The notes beneath the pieces are model-generated. The model was not told where the DNA came from and ran no database searches. It saw only the letters and a program-made list of their open reading frames with translations. DNA of 64,000 bases from Prevotella melaninogenica ATCC 25845 (GTDB lineage Bacteria > Bacteroidota > Bacteroidia > Bacteroidales > Bacteroidaceae), in contig NC_014370.1 of assembly GCF_000144405.1 (NCBI RefSeq), positions 1,183,501 through 1,247,500 of the forward strand, given 5' to 3'. Below, piece after piece: positions 9,311-17,744 of this stretch; the stretch's first letter is position 1, and each line of letters starts with the position of its first letter. The position numbers were made by a program, and so were the translations under genes.

Positions 9311-9379
9311 GCACTATTGGTGCTAACGACTCGCACCAATGGTGCGGAGCATCAACACCACACGTGCGGAACATCAACA
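9311..9379. repeat. Cluster 1 of 22-24 bp palindromic modules (GCAC-N5-GTGC)
   Basis: Three adjacent modules: GCACTATTGGTGC, GCACCAATGGTGC and CACCACACGTGC. The last two are each followed by GGAGCATCAA or GGAACATCAA. Related clusters lie at 25823, 34328, 47763 and 61419. Confidence 0.75.
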
Positions 9380-9510
9380 GCATAAAAGAAGATGGGAAAT
9401 TAACTTCTTTTTGACCTGATTCTTGCATATAATAATATGCTAATGACTCACGTATATAGGAAGAAAAATATTAAACCCAAATATCACAAGAAACGGTCAT
9501 TATAAACAAT

Positions 9511-9855
9511 GGGGCTTCAGGATCTTGGAGTGATAAGGTTTGCCATTTGTGTTTAAAGTTTGAAGCAATGTCACACGGAGGCACGGAGAGAACGGAGGAT
9601 TATTAAAACAAAGCAATGGAAGTCACGGAGGCACCATCGGTGCATAGAGCGACGGAGCTTGTTTGCCAATTCTATTGGCAATTTATATACAAAGAGTTTA
9701 TCCCGAAAGACTTCTCAAGAATCTGTACGCTACGCCTCCGTCGCTCTTTGTGCCGTCGGCACCTCCGTAACATTGCATAACCTCCGTACCCTCCGTGACT
9801 CCGTGTGCCTATTATATAAGACTTTTAGTTGAGCACTCCATATTTCAGAAGAACC
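9511..9855 (+). mobile_element. MITE-like element, copy 1 (345 bp)
   Basis: Ends are GGGGCTTCAGGATCTTGGAG on the left and ACTCCATATTTCAGAAGAAC(C) on the right, an inverted repeat of about 24 bases including GGAGTG. The direct repeat ACAAT stands immediately outside both ends (9506-9510 and 9856-9860), a probable 5-bp target duplication. The interior is itself an inverted repeat built of CACGGAGG/CCTCCGTG motifs and would fold into a long hairpin. A near-identical copy in the opposite orientation lies at 31405-31751. An open frame of 90 codons across it is a by-product, since it repeats at the other copy. No transposase is encoded. Confidence 0.8.
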
Positions 9856-9947
9856 ACAATCTTTTTCAGAAAAGCACTACAAATTGTGGTCTACTAAACT
9901 CCCAAAAGAAGATTAAGCAGACAAGTAATCTACGCTGTGTACACTCA

Positions 9948-11990
9948 TCACTTCAAAATTGAGCTCTCTGCAGCCTTCGATTCATACTTAGGAGAATGGT
10001 TAACCTTCTTACCATAGTCAAGAGAATAGGCTACTTTTACAGAAGCAAAAGAATTATCCCGCTCGCTAACATTATGCTCATAACACTGGTAGTTAGAGGC
10101 TAATAAACTTCGTGTACGCTTATTTCCTTGTATAAAGAGATTTCGTGCGGTGACGATTACTGACAGATTTCCATGACTCCACTCTGCTGACAAGTCATAG
10201 AGGAATGGTTGGTGTACGCGTTCCTGACAACCCATCAAATCCTTGCGAGCTGTCTGTGTAGAAGCTGAGAGCGAGAAATCGCCCAAATAATAACCGGCTT
10301 CCATACGTGCATAAAAGCATCCTAAACGTTCGTCGGCAGCTCCGCTTACACGGTAATAATCATATCCGCCCTCCCATTTCACATTGAAATCACTCATAGG
10401 CTTCCACGTTGCAGAGAGCAACAGTTGGAATTGATGATAGCGTGTATCGCTCGAATAAGTATTTATCAATCTGTTATTATCTTTTAGAAAAACATTGGTA
10501 ATAGCATTACTCATATATTCATAGTTGGCAGAAAGTAAAGCTGACCATTTCTTAAAGTTGACAGAATAAGTCAAAGCAGGACCAAGCAGCGTGGAATTAT
10601 CCATCGTAGGGTTACCACGACGCACCAAGACACGATCTACCTGCTGCTCTGCAGCATTCACAGTATTCAGTGTTGGGAATGTATTTCCTAAGGCAAAGAA
10701 CAGTTGTAAAGCCTGATGCTGATTTGGACTCCACGAGAACATTGAGTAAAAACGTGGTGCCAAATGTGTCACCTCCTGCTCTCCACGCAACTTGTAAGCA
10801 AGGTAAGACACACCAGGACGAGCCACCAACATTACCTTTCTCCCCCACCGCTTCGCATAATCAACAAAAAACAAGGATTCAGAAGACCGCAGATGCTGCA
10901 GACTCGGAGAACTACCTCTATACTCATCTTGACTTATCTTCAAGAATTCAATCAGACTAAACGTTAGATTATGTCCCTTGGGAAGAGGCATCACATAGCT
11001 TGAGTTAAAGTTAAGATACGTATAATCTTCTTTCACATCACTCAAGAAAACTCTGTCTTCAAGGCTATTACGCTTATAAGTATTACGTGCATAATAACCA
11101 TCCAATGAACATTCAAGGCTCTTTCCACCCTTGAAATTACGATTAAAGTAAAGGGAAAGAGTGGGTTTTACAGTCTTATCATGCTCAAGAACATTATTCG
11201 TAAACGACAAAGGAATGGTATAACCCGTATATATCAAACTACCATTCAAGACATCATCACGCCTTGTGCTGACTTCAACACCGCTTCTAATCATCCACGT
11301 TGTACGCTCCGTCCTCCGACTAAGACTGGCATTAACGTAACGACCGATACTCTTCATATCAGTATCATACGCTGCTTCTTGTTTATGAATAGGGTTATCC
11401 AGTAGATAATCTGTCGTCGTTTCACCGTAAACCTTAGGGTTCTGTACACTGCTACCTGCCCATAGATTGACATTATAATGCCCGAGACTATACTTTGAGG
11501 TAAGGTTGTAATCACCCTTCAGATAGCCTACTCCCTGCAAAGCATCCACTTGTGTATAACCACCCGAAGTATAAGTCTTAACAATATAGTTTATCACAGC
11601 CTTGTCGTTAGCATACTTTCCCGTAGGCATATCATAGTATTCTACATGCAGGATATCCTTTGGACGTAACGAAGTTATCTCTCTCACAGAAGCCTTCCTA
11701 CCGTTGATATACAGCGTTGCCGTACCTGCTGGCGTTGTTATAACACCATTCTCAATATCCACATTGACACCAGCCAACATCATATTCTTTATAAGCTCAA
11801 ATCCGGAATGAGCATGTTTCCGCTGTTTCGGAGTAGGAATACAGTCGATATGATCCACCTCTCGTTTCGCCATATCACCTGCAACGACCACCTCCTTCAG
11901 CTGAACATTCTTTGATACAGAATCAGTCTGTGCAACAGCAGGAAGTGTCATCACACCAAAGATCACACAAATTATTTTCCATTTATCCAT
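9948..11990 (-). CDS. TonB-dependent-receptor-like outer membrane beta-barrel protein
   Basis: A 680-residue protein counted from ATG at 11990. The 38-residue longer frame starts with TTG and would bury the signal peptide. The signal peptide (MDKWKIICVIFGVMTLPAVA) is followed by a plug-like domain (VQLKEVVVAGD, then about residues 60-150 with TATLYINGRKA and PKDILHVEYYDMP). The rest is a C-terminal barrel of alternating aromatic strands, matching the outer membrane beta-barrel family 3 (PF14905). The usual N-terminal carboxypeptidase-like repeat is missing. The substrate is unknown; no SusD-like partner or TonB-linked enzyme is adjacent, and the gene stands alone between repeat-rich gaps. Confidence 0.85.
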   Translation of the reverse strand: MDKWKIICVIFGVMTLPAVAQTDSVSKNVQLKEVVVAGDMAKREVDHIDCIPTPKQRKHAHSGFELIKNMMLAGVNVDIENGVITTPAGTATLYINGRKASVREITSLRPKDILHVEYYDMPTGKYANDKAVINYIVKTYTSGGYTQVDALQGVGYLKGDYNLTSKYSLGHYNVNLWAGSSVQNPKVYGETTTDYLLDNPIHKQEAAYDTDMKSIGRYVNASLSRRTERTTWMIRSGVEVSTRRDDVLNGSLIYTGYTIPLSFTNNVLEHDKTVKPTLSLYFNRNFKGGKSLECSLDGYYARNTYKRNSLEDRVFLSDVKEDYTYLNFNSSYVMPLPKGHNLTFSLIEFLKISQDEYRGSSPSLQHLRSSESLFFVDYAKRWGRKVMLVARPGVSYLAYKLRGEQEVTHLAPRFYSMFSWSPNQHQALQLFFALGNTFPTLNTVNAAEQQVDRVLVRRGNPTMDNSTLLGPALTYSVNFKKWSALLSANYEYMSNAITNVFLKDNNRLINTYSSDTRYHQFQLLLSATWKPMSDFNVKWEGGYDYYRVSGAADERLGCFYARMEAGYYLGDFSLSASTQTARKDLMGCQERVHQPFLYDLSAEWSHGNLSVIVTARNLFIQGNKRTRSLLASNYQCYEHNVSERDNSFASVKVAYSLDYGKKVNHSPKYESKAAESSILK

Positions 11991-12398
11991 CTTACTGCTA
12001 TTTTTCAGCCGTATACAAGCATATATGACATTATATTTAGGCTTTATAACTATCGTCACAAAGTAAGAAAATAAATAAGAAAAAAGCAAGTAAAAAGTTG
12101 ACAAATGTTATTGAGAAGTAATATTTTTTGCTTTAATTATATTCTACAATAGACAGAGAATGAATAGTATTTACGAAATACAAATATCATCTCATCATTG
12201 CAAAGTTGTATATTTCCCCTACATGCTATAGCTTCGCACGGAATCTGCTGATAGTCAACGTATTTCATGCCGCACCTTAACACAAAATTGAAAGAGCGTA
12301 TACTGAGGTATAGAACAAAATTCTCCTACACCTTATAAGTCAACAAAAGGCATATATAAGGTGGTGATGAAATATTACATAAAACGGATATCAATAAA
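11991..12398. other. Intergenic region between the barrel-protein gene and the glmM terminator
   Basis: About 400 AT-rich bases. On the minus strand, TTACTTTG at about 12056-12063 resembles a -7 box for the barrel-protein gene. No other feature is seen. Confidence 0.5.
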
Positions 12399-12440
12399 AA
12401 AAGGATGCTTTTGAGGTTTCTCTAAAGCATCCTTTTCTTT
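12399..12440. terminator. Bidirectional terminator downstream of glmM
   Basis: AAAAGGATGCTTT pairs with AAAGCATCCTTTT around a 13-base loop. A and T tracts on the two sides suit termination of the minus-strand glmM transcript. Confidence 0.85.
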
Positions 12441-12457
12441 TATATGATAAGGTTATT

Positions 12458-13849
12458 TTACTGCATATCGTAAACTACCTGCATAAGTTTCTTACCTAAC
12501 GCATCAGCAGCCTCCATAGTGTTAGCCTCGCTGTAAACACGAATAATAGGTTCTGTATTTGATTTACGAAGATGAACCCAAGCATCAGGGAAGTCGAGCT
12601 TAACGCCGTCAATATCAGTTACTTGTACATCCTTCTCCTGTCCATAAAGTTCTTTCACGCGAACAAGGATTGCATCAACATCTGTATCAGGAGTAAGGTC
12701 GATACGATTCTTTGCGATGAAATACTCTGGGAAAGTCTTGCGAAGTTCGCTTGCCTTCAGTCCCTTCTGTGCCAAAGAACTAAGGAAGAGCGCAATACCA
12801 ACAAGGGCATCACGACCATAATGGCTTTCTGGATAGATAACACCACCATTACCTTCACCACCAATAACAGCACCGACATCCTTCATCTTTGTGGTAACAT
12901 TCACCTCACCTACAGCAGAAGCATAATACTTACCGCCATGCTTCTCTGTCACGTCACGCAAAGCACGAGTTGAAGAGAGGTTACTAACAGTGTTACCCTT
13001 TACATGCTCGAGGATATAGTCTGCCACTGTGACGAGTGTGTACTCCTCACCATACATCTTACCATCCTCCTGAATGAATGCCAAACGGTCTACATCAGGG
13101 TCAACAACAATACCCAAATCATAACCACCCTTGGCAACCTCGTCCATGATACCTGTGAGGTTTGCTGCGATTGGCTCTGGATTGTGAGCAAAGTCGCCTG
13201 TTGCTTCTCCATTCAAGAACTTATATTCAACCCCTAAACGATCGAGAAGCTTAGGCAGGATAACACCACCAACAGAATTGATAGAATCAACTACAACACG
13301 GAACTTACGATTCTTAACAGCCTCAAGGTCGAGCAATTCAAGGTTCATCACCTCTTCTATATGGCGCTCATCAAATGAATCGTCATCAGTATAACTACCC
13401 AAACCATCTACATCTGCATAGACGAAGTCCTCACGCTCTGCAATATCCAAGACCTCAGCACCATCAGCTGCAGTAAGGAATTCACCCTCCTCATTCAGAA
13501 GTTTTAAAGCATTCCAATGGCGTGGGTTATGAGAAGCAGTGATAATGATACCACCATCTGCACCACTCATACGTACAGCCAACTCTGTTGTAGGTGTTGT
13601 AGCCAAACCGATGTTCACAACATCTGCACCAATACCCATCAGCGTACCGCATACAACATTCTTAACCATTGGACCAGAGATACGTGCATCACGTCCAACA
13701 ACAATTTTTAGCTTCTTTCCAGGGTGCTTACGTGCAATGAAAGTAGCGTATGCTGAAACAAATTTAACAATATCCAGCGGGTTCAGCGTATCCCCCGCAC
13801 GACCTCCGATAGTTCCACGAATGCCGGAAATAGATTTAATAAGCGTCAT
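12458..13849 (-). CDS. glmM: Phosphoglucosamine mutase
   Basis: A 463-residue alpha-D-phosphohexomutase that turns glucosamine-6-phosphate into glucosamine-1-phosphate for UDP-GlcNAc, and so for peptidoglycan and LPS. The catalytic phosphoserine loop TASHNPRHWNALK holds Ser106. The metal-binding loop DPDVDRLAF and the sugar-binding GEGNGGVIYPE are present. The C-terminal phosphate-binding site is RKSNTEPIIRVYSEA. The domain order and length fit GlmM rather than phosphomannomutase, but Bacteroidetes GlmM-like enzymes sit between the families, so substrate is by family. It follows the DUF4827 lipoprotein gene by 96 bases on the same strand. Confidence 0.9.
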   Translation of the reverse strand: MTLIKSISGIRGTIGGRAGDTLNPLDIVKFVSAYATFIARKHPGKKLKIVVGRDARISGPMVKNVVCGTLMGIGADVVNIGLATTPTTELAVRMSGADGGIIITASHNPRHWNALKLLNEEGEFLTAADGAEVLDIAEREDFVYADVDGLGSYTDDDSFDERHIEEVMNLELLDLEAVKNRKFRVVVDSINSVGGVILPKLLDRLGVEYKFLNGEATGDFAHNPEPIAANLTGIMDEVAKGGYDLGIVVDPDVDRLAFIQEDGKMYGEEYTLVTVADYILEHVKGNTVSNLSSTRALRDVTEKHGGKYYASAVGEVNVTTKMKDVGAVIGGEGNGGVIYPESHYGRDALVGIALFLSSLAQKGLKASELRKTFPEYFIAKNRIDLTPDTDVDAILVRVKELYGQEKDVQVTDIDGVKLDFPDAWVHLRKSNTEPIIRVYSEANTMEAADALGKKLMQVVYDMQ

Positions 13850-13945
13850 ACTTAAAATATGTTTGAAGGGTATTCCCCTTATTGTTCTCTTGCGTTATTA
13901 ATTTTTCTCGCTCTATTCTTTTACTTCTTCTTTCTTCACCGCCTA

Positions 13946-14584
13946 TTAAAGACCTCTCTGGAAAGTAAGGTCATAATAGCAAGGATAGACTGCCTTTGAA
14001 GCATTAAGCTGACCCTGCTGTGAAGGAACGATAAGTCTCACGTGTGACAACTTAGATGAAGCATTAACCAATCTACCAAGAGCAATATAAGGCATTGGAA
14101 CCAACCAACCTGCAGGAACAGAAGTACTCTGATAGACGTCAGCCATCACACTGGAAGTAGGGTCAAATGAAGCAGTGTATGTTCCACTTGTGTTTGTTAC
14201 AGACATCTTGTCAACCTTAGGACCAAAGACGAGGAACTGATTAGATAACTGCAGCGTATCTGTAATAAGGTTGCGCTCGCTAAAACGGCAGAGGACAGTG
14301 GCTGTCTCGCCTTTTTTAATTACTTCGCCAGTTCCTTTCTCAACAATCTGCATGTAAACACCAGTATTTGGGAAAAGAACATACTGATTCTTCGTTGTAT
14401 CTGTAGTATTTCCTTGTTTAGCAAACTGCTCTTCACTAATTACTTTTATACCTTTCTTGACTATAAAAGAGTTTATCGCTTCAGTCTCTCGCTCCAACTG
14501 ATCAGCATAAGTCTCAGTCTTATTACATGAACTAAACGCCAACACTGCAGCTAATACAACAAGGAGAAAATTTATCTTCTTCAT
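13946..14584 (-). CDS. DUF4827 family lipoprotein
   Basis: A 212-residue lipoprotein with signal peptide MKKINFLLVVLAAVLAF and lipobox FSSC (Cys20). The mature part has the DUF4827 pattern found in Bacteroidales: an N-terminal helix (YADQLERETEAINSFI), the motif VYMQIVEKGTGEVIKKG, and the end CYYDLTFQRGL, which recalls FKBP-type folds. No peptidyl-prolyl isomerase activity can be claimed. It is transcribed ahead of glmM, an order conserved in related genomes. Role unknown; outer membrane or periplasmic location is inferred from lipidation. Confidence 0.82.
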   Translation of the reverse strand: MKKINFLLVVLAAVLAFSSCNKTETYADQLERETEAINSFIVKKGIKVISEEQFAKQGNTTDTTKNQYVLFPNTGVYMQIVEKGTGEVIKKGETATVLCRFSERNLITDTLQLSNQFLVFGPKVDKMSVTNTSGTYTASFDPTSSVMADVYQSTSVPAGWLVPMPYIALGRLVNASSKLSHVRLIVPSQQGQLNASKAVYPCYYDLTFQRGL

Positions 14585-14925
14585 TCGTTTTCTTATTTTA
14601 ATATGTTGTGCAAAGATAAGAAAAAGTATTTAGAAAGGGAAAATAAGAAGTAAGAAAATATATTAAGGTAGGTTGTAAAAAGAAACTTTATAGTAGTTTT
14701 ATCACTTAGAACCCCTATTTTTCAGGTTCTTCTGTTAAACCCAAATCGGTCATTAGACCACAATATGTATAATTCTTATTAGTTGGGCTCACAAAGGAGG
14801 ATAACTGCACAATAAAAGACAAATAGATATTATCGCTATCCTTAATCTACAAATAACTTATGCTCATATCATTATCTATTTGTAAACTATTTTCACGTGA
14901 TTCAAAACCAATACATACTCTTTTG

Positions 14926-15056
14926 GCTTCTAAAAGATGCCTAATTGACTTGCAAAAGGTGCCCTTTAAGACCCTTACTAACGCCCTTTTGAAGTCCAAA
15001 TAAGCACCTTTTACGTTGCCGATTTATAACTAATTGATATTCTGCTTGTTACAAAG
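14926..15056 (+). repeat. About 130 bp GCCCTTTT-rich dispersed repeat, copy 1
   Basis: Contains TTCTAAAAGATGCC, CTTGCAAAAGGTGCCCTTT, TTACTAACGCCCTTTTGAA and AATAAGCACCTTTT, then TATAACTAATTGATAT. The same blocks in the same order occur at 31869-32001 and 55070-55200. No open frame is conserved among copies. Confidence 0.78.
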
Positions 15057-15214
15057 CTATCACTTGTTTGTGCTTTTGGCGTTATTTATGAATGTTTTAT
15101 TTGAAATTATGTAATGAATTTTCAAGGTTTTGTCGGTGACTTTTCGAGTATTAAAAAGGATATAATAGAAGATGCGCTTATGGTTACAAAGAAAGGAATC
15201 AGCTAAATTACAAT

Positions 15215-15254
15215 AAAAATGGGAGCTATCTACCAAAAACTATAGACAGCCCCT
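15215..15254 (-). terminator. Terminator of the patatin-like gene
   Basis: Read on the minus strand, GGGGCTGTCTA pairs with TAGATAGCTCCC and is followed by ATTTTTATT. It is 45 bases past the stop codon. Confidence 0.8.
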
Positions 15255-15298
15255 ATTCTTCTACATATTCCTTTGTACAATAGATATTTACACCATTT

Positions 15299-16165
15299 TT
15301 AGAGAAGATGAGGAAGATGCTCCTTCACAAATTGTTCACCTACTCGGAAGCCTTCCTCATAGAGATGCTCAAGCTTATCAACATCTTTCTCCATTCGTCC
15401 TACAACAATAGGTTCTTCTGGACGAATAACAAGTATCTTACCTTGTTCCTCCAACTCATCCACCAAGTCGAGTTGCCGATTATATGCTTCTATTCTACGG
15501 CTCAGAGCAACACGTAAACGTGGATAGTTGCGATAGATAAACTTGGGTTGTTTATGGTCACGTCCAGTATCTCTCCAACCTTTGTTACGCGTACTGATGA
15601 CCACATTTGTCTCGTGTCCAGTCTCTATAGAACGCAGTATAGGAATAGAGTCAACAATACCACCATCCAATAACTCCTTACCATCCACCTCAACAATCTT
15701 ACTAACATAAGGAAGACTTGAAGATGCACGTGCCAACGCATTAAGACGATGCGTATCACCTGACGATTCTGAGAGATATTCTGCAAAACCAGTCTGACAG
15801 TTTGTTACCACCATCTCAAAGATATCCCCATTCCTACAATTACAGAAATACTCTTCATAATCATAAGGAATAAGCTCATAAGGGAAGCGATGATAAAGTA
15901 AATCTGGGTCAAAAATACATCCCTGCGTAACGAGATGGCGCAAGCCTATGTAATCATACTTGGCAAGCATATCAATATTAGAAATACGAGCACGACGCGG
16001 TTGACGACTGGCATACGACAAACCATTACATGCTCCTGCAGATACTGCAACGATGTAATGAAAATAGAGCTTATATTTCATGAAAGCATCCAAAACACCA
16101 GAGGTAAATACACCACGCATCCCTCCTCCTTCTAACACTAAACCCGTATTCCTATCTATTTGCAT
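15299..16165 (-). CDS. Patatin-like phospholipase family protein (YjjU/RssA type)
   Basis: A 288-residue cytoplasmic serine hydrolase of the patatin fold. The oxyanion motif GGGMRG is at residues 13-18 and the nucleophile elbow reads AVSAGACNG, where the usual first Gly of GxSxG is Ala. The catalytic aspartate is in LLDGGIVDSIP. Length and arrangement match the YjjU-like group rather than secreted PlpD types, since there is no signal peptide or barrel. The substrate is unknown, presumably a phospholipid or acyl ester. A minus-strand -7 box TAACTTTG (16189-16196) lies 24 bases before the start, back-to-back with the promoter of the M24 peptidase. Confidence 0.88.
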   Translation of the reverse strand: MQIDRNTGLVLEGGGMRGVFTSGVLDAFMKYKLYFHYIVAVSAGACNGLSYASRQPRRARISNIDMLAKYDYIGLRHLVTQGCIFDPDLLYHRFPYELIPYDYEEYFCNCRNGDIFEMVVTNCQTGFAEYLSESSGDTHRLNALARASSSLPYVSKIVEVDGKELLDGGIVDSIPILRSIETGHETNVVISTRNKGWRDTGRDHKQPKFIYRNYPRLRVALSRRIEAYNRQLDLVDELEEQGKILVIRPEEPIVVGRMEKDVDKLEHLYEEGFRVGEQFVKEHLPHLL

Positions 16166-16188
16166 AAAATCTCGTTAAAAAACAACTG

Positions 16189-16226
16189 CAAAGTTAATAA
16201 CTTTCAAACAAAAATAACTATCTTTG
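16189..16226. promoter_or_regulatory. Divergent -7 boxes for the patatin and M24 peptidase genes
   Basis: Minus strand: TAACTTTG at 16189-16196. Plus strand: TATCTTTG at 16219-16226. Both match TAnnTTTG exactly; -33 boxes are not clear. The two start regions are only about 20 bases apart. Confidence 0.65.
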
Positions 16227-16252
16227 CATTCAAACCAACTAATAATTGAAAT

Positions 16253-17659
16253 ATGTTTAACAAAGAAACCTATGTAAAGCGCCGTGCAGAGCTTAAGAAG
16301 CTTGTTGGAGAGGGTATTATTATTCTCTTTGGCAACAATGAGTCGCCTGCAAACTTCCCTGCGAATGGATATTATCCTTTCCGTCAGGATTCATCATTCC
16401 TCTATTATTTTGGTCAGAAACGTGACGGATTAGTTGGTGTTATTGATATTGACAATGACACAGAAACACTTGTTGGCGATGACATTGATATCGACGACAT
16501 TGTATGGTACGGTAGCGTTGACTCTGTAAAAGATATGGCTAATGCCGTTGGTGTAGCCAACACTGTCAACATGAAGGGTCTAAAGACCATTTGTAACAAT
16601 GCGTTGCGAGAGCATCGTAAGGTTCATTTCCTACCTCCTTATCGTGCTGATATTAAGATTCAAATATTCGACCTCTTTGGTATTCATCCTAATCAACAGA
16701 AAGAGTCAGCAAGTATGGAACTTATCCGTGCGGTTGTTAAGATGCGTTCTGTAAAGACACAGGAAGAAATTGAGGAGTTGGAGCGTGCTGCTGTTATTGG
16801 CTACAAGATGCACACAACTGCTATGATATTGGGTAAGCCAGGTGTAACTGAGCAGTTCGTTGGTGGTCAGGTTAGCGGTATCGCTAACTCATATGGTTCC
16901 ATGGTATCATTCCCAACCATCTTCTCTCAGCATGGTGAGATTATGCATGGCAATCCTTCGATGGCAGTATTGGAGGCTGGTCGCCTTGCTCTCTGTGACT
17001 GTGGTGCTGAGACTGTCAACCACTACTGTTCTGATAACACCCGTACATTCCCTGTAAGTGGTAAATTCACTCAGAAACAATTGGAGATTTACAAGGTCGT
17101 AGAGGAGTGCCACGATGCTGCATTAAAGCTTTCTAAGCCAGGTGTTAAGTATATGGACGTTCACTTTGCCATTTGCCGTATCATCTTTGATCGTATGAAA
17201 GAACTTGGATTGGCTAAGGGCGACACTGATGCAGCTGTAGCTGCAGGTGCACATGCTATGTTCCTGCCTCATGGACTTGGTCATATGATGGGTATGGATG
17301 TTCACGATATGGAGTCTTTCGATCAAATTAATGTTGGCTTCGATGAAGAGACGCGTCCTAACCTTGAGCAGTTTGGTACTAACTGCTTACGTATGGGTCG
17401 TCGCTTGGAAGAGGGCTTTGTCGTTACTGATGAACCGGGTATCTATTTTATCCCAGCATTGATTGACGAGTGGCGTGCAAAGAAACATTGTGCCGACTTC
17501 CTCAACTTCGATAAGTTAGATGAGTACAAGGACTTCGGAGGTATCCGTCTTGAAGACGATCTTCTCATCACCAAGGATGGGTGCCGATTCATAGGCAAGG
17601 ATATTATTCCTTATCATCCACAAGATGTCGAAGACTTCATTGCAGCAAACCGAAAGTAA
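16253..17659 (+). CDS. Xaa-Pro aminopeptidase (aminopeptidase P, family M24B)
   Basis: A 468-residue cytoplasmic metallopeptidase. The N-terminal creatinase-like domain (about residues 1-170) is followed by the pita-bread catalytic domain. Expected metal ligands are visible: Asp in CDCGAETVNHYCSDNTRTFP (usually two Asp), His in HGLGHMMGMDVHD, Glu in VVTDEPGIYFIP and Glu in GGIRLEDDLL. It removes an N-terminal residue before proline, feeding peptide catabolism in a peptide-fermenting organism. It sits 85 bases before the secreted PepC gene; the hairpin between them may reduce read-through. Confidence 0.92.
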   Translation: MFNKETYVKRRAELKKLVGEGIIILFGNNESPANFPANGYYPFRQDSSFLYYFGQKRDGLVGVIDIDNDTETLVGDDIDIDDIVWYGSVDSVKDMANAVGVANTVNMKGLKTICNNALREHRKVHFLPPYRADIKIQIFDLFGIHPNQQKESASMELIRAVVKMRSVKTQEEIEELERAAVIGYKMHTTAMILGKPGVTEQFVGGQVSGIANSYGSMVSFPTIFSQHGEIMHGNPSMAVLEAGRLALCDCGAETVNHYCSDNTRTFPVSGKFTQKQLEIYKVVEECHDAALKLSKPGVKYMDVHFAICRIIFDRMKELGLAKGDTDAAVAAGAHAMFLPHGLGHMMGMDVHDMESFDQINVGFDEETRPNLEQFGTNCLRMGRRLEEGFVVTDEPGIYFIPALIDEWRAKKHCADFLNFDKLDEYKDFGGIRLEDDLLITKDGCRFIGKDIIPYHPQDVEDFIAANRK

Positions 17660-17690
17660 GAAAACATTTAATAATTAATATTTACATCAA

Positions 17691-17724
17691 GGTTGCCGCA
17701 AGAGTATCACTCACAACGGCAACC
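17691..17724 (+). terminator. Inverted repeat between the M24 peptidase and PepC genes
   Basis: GGTTGCCG (17691-17698) pairs with CGGCAACC (17717-17724). No T tract follows directly, so it may be an attenuator or mRNA-stabilising hairpin rather than a full terminator. Confidence 0.5.
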
Positions 17725-17744
17725 CCATTTATAAGAAAAAACTT

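Larger units (their letters stand above)
14585..15298. other. Gene-free region between the DUF4827 and patatin genes
   Basis: Over 700 bases, AT rich. It holds the GCCCTTTT repeat and the terminator at 15221-15253. The segment TAAACCCAAATCGGTCATTA near 14734 weakly resembles one near 9474. No gene is seen. Confidence 0.55.

Noticed and set aside
9311..9379. CRISPR array
   Set aside because: The repeats are only 22-24 bases, palindromic, without unique spacers of constant length, and no cas gene is in the window.
9560..9832. A 90-codon open frame
   Set aside because: It lies wholly inside the MITE-like element and reappears on the other strand in copy 2 (31348-31602), where it has other ends. 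It is a by-product of the repeat.
10670..10967. Plus-strand frames inside the barrel-protein gene
   Set aside because: They are shadows of a well supported coding frame with signal peptide and strand pattern.
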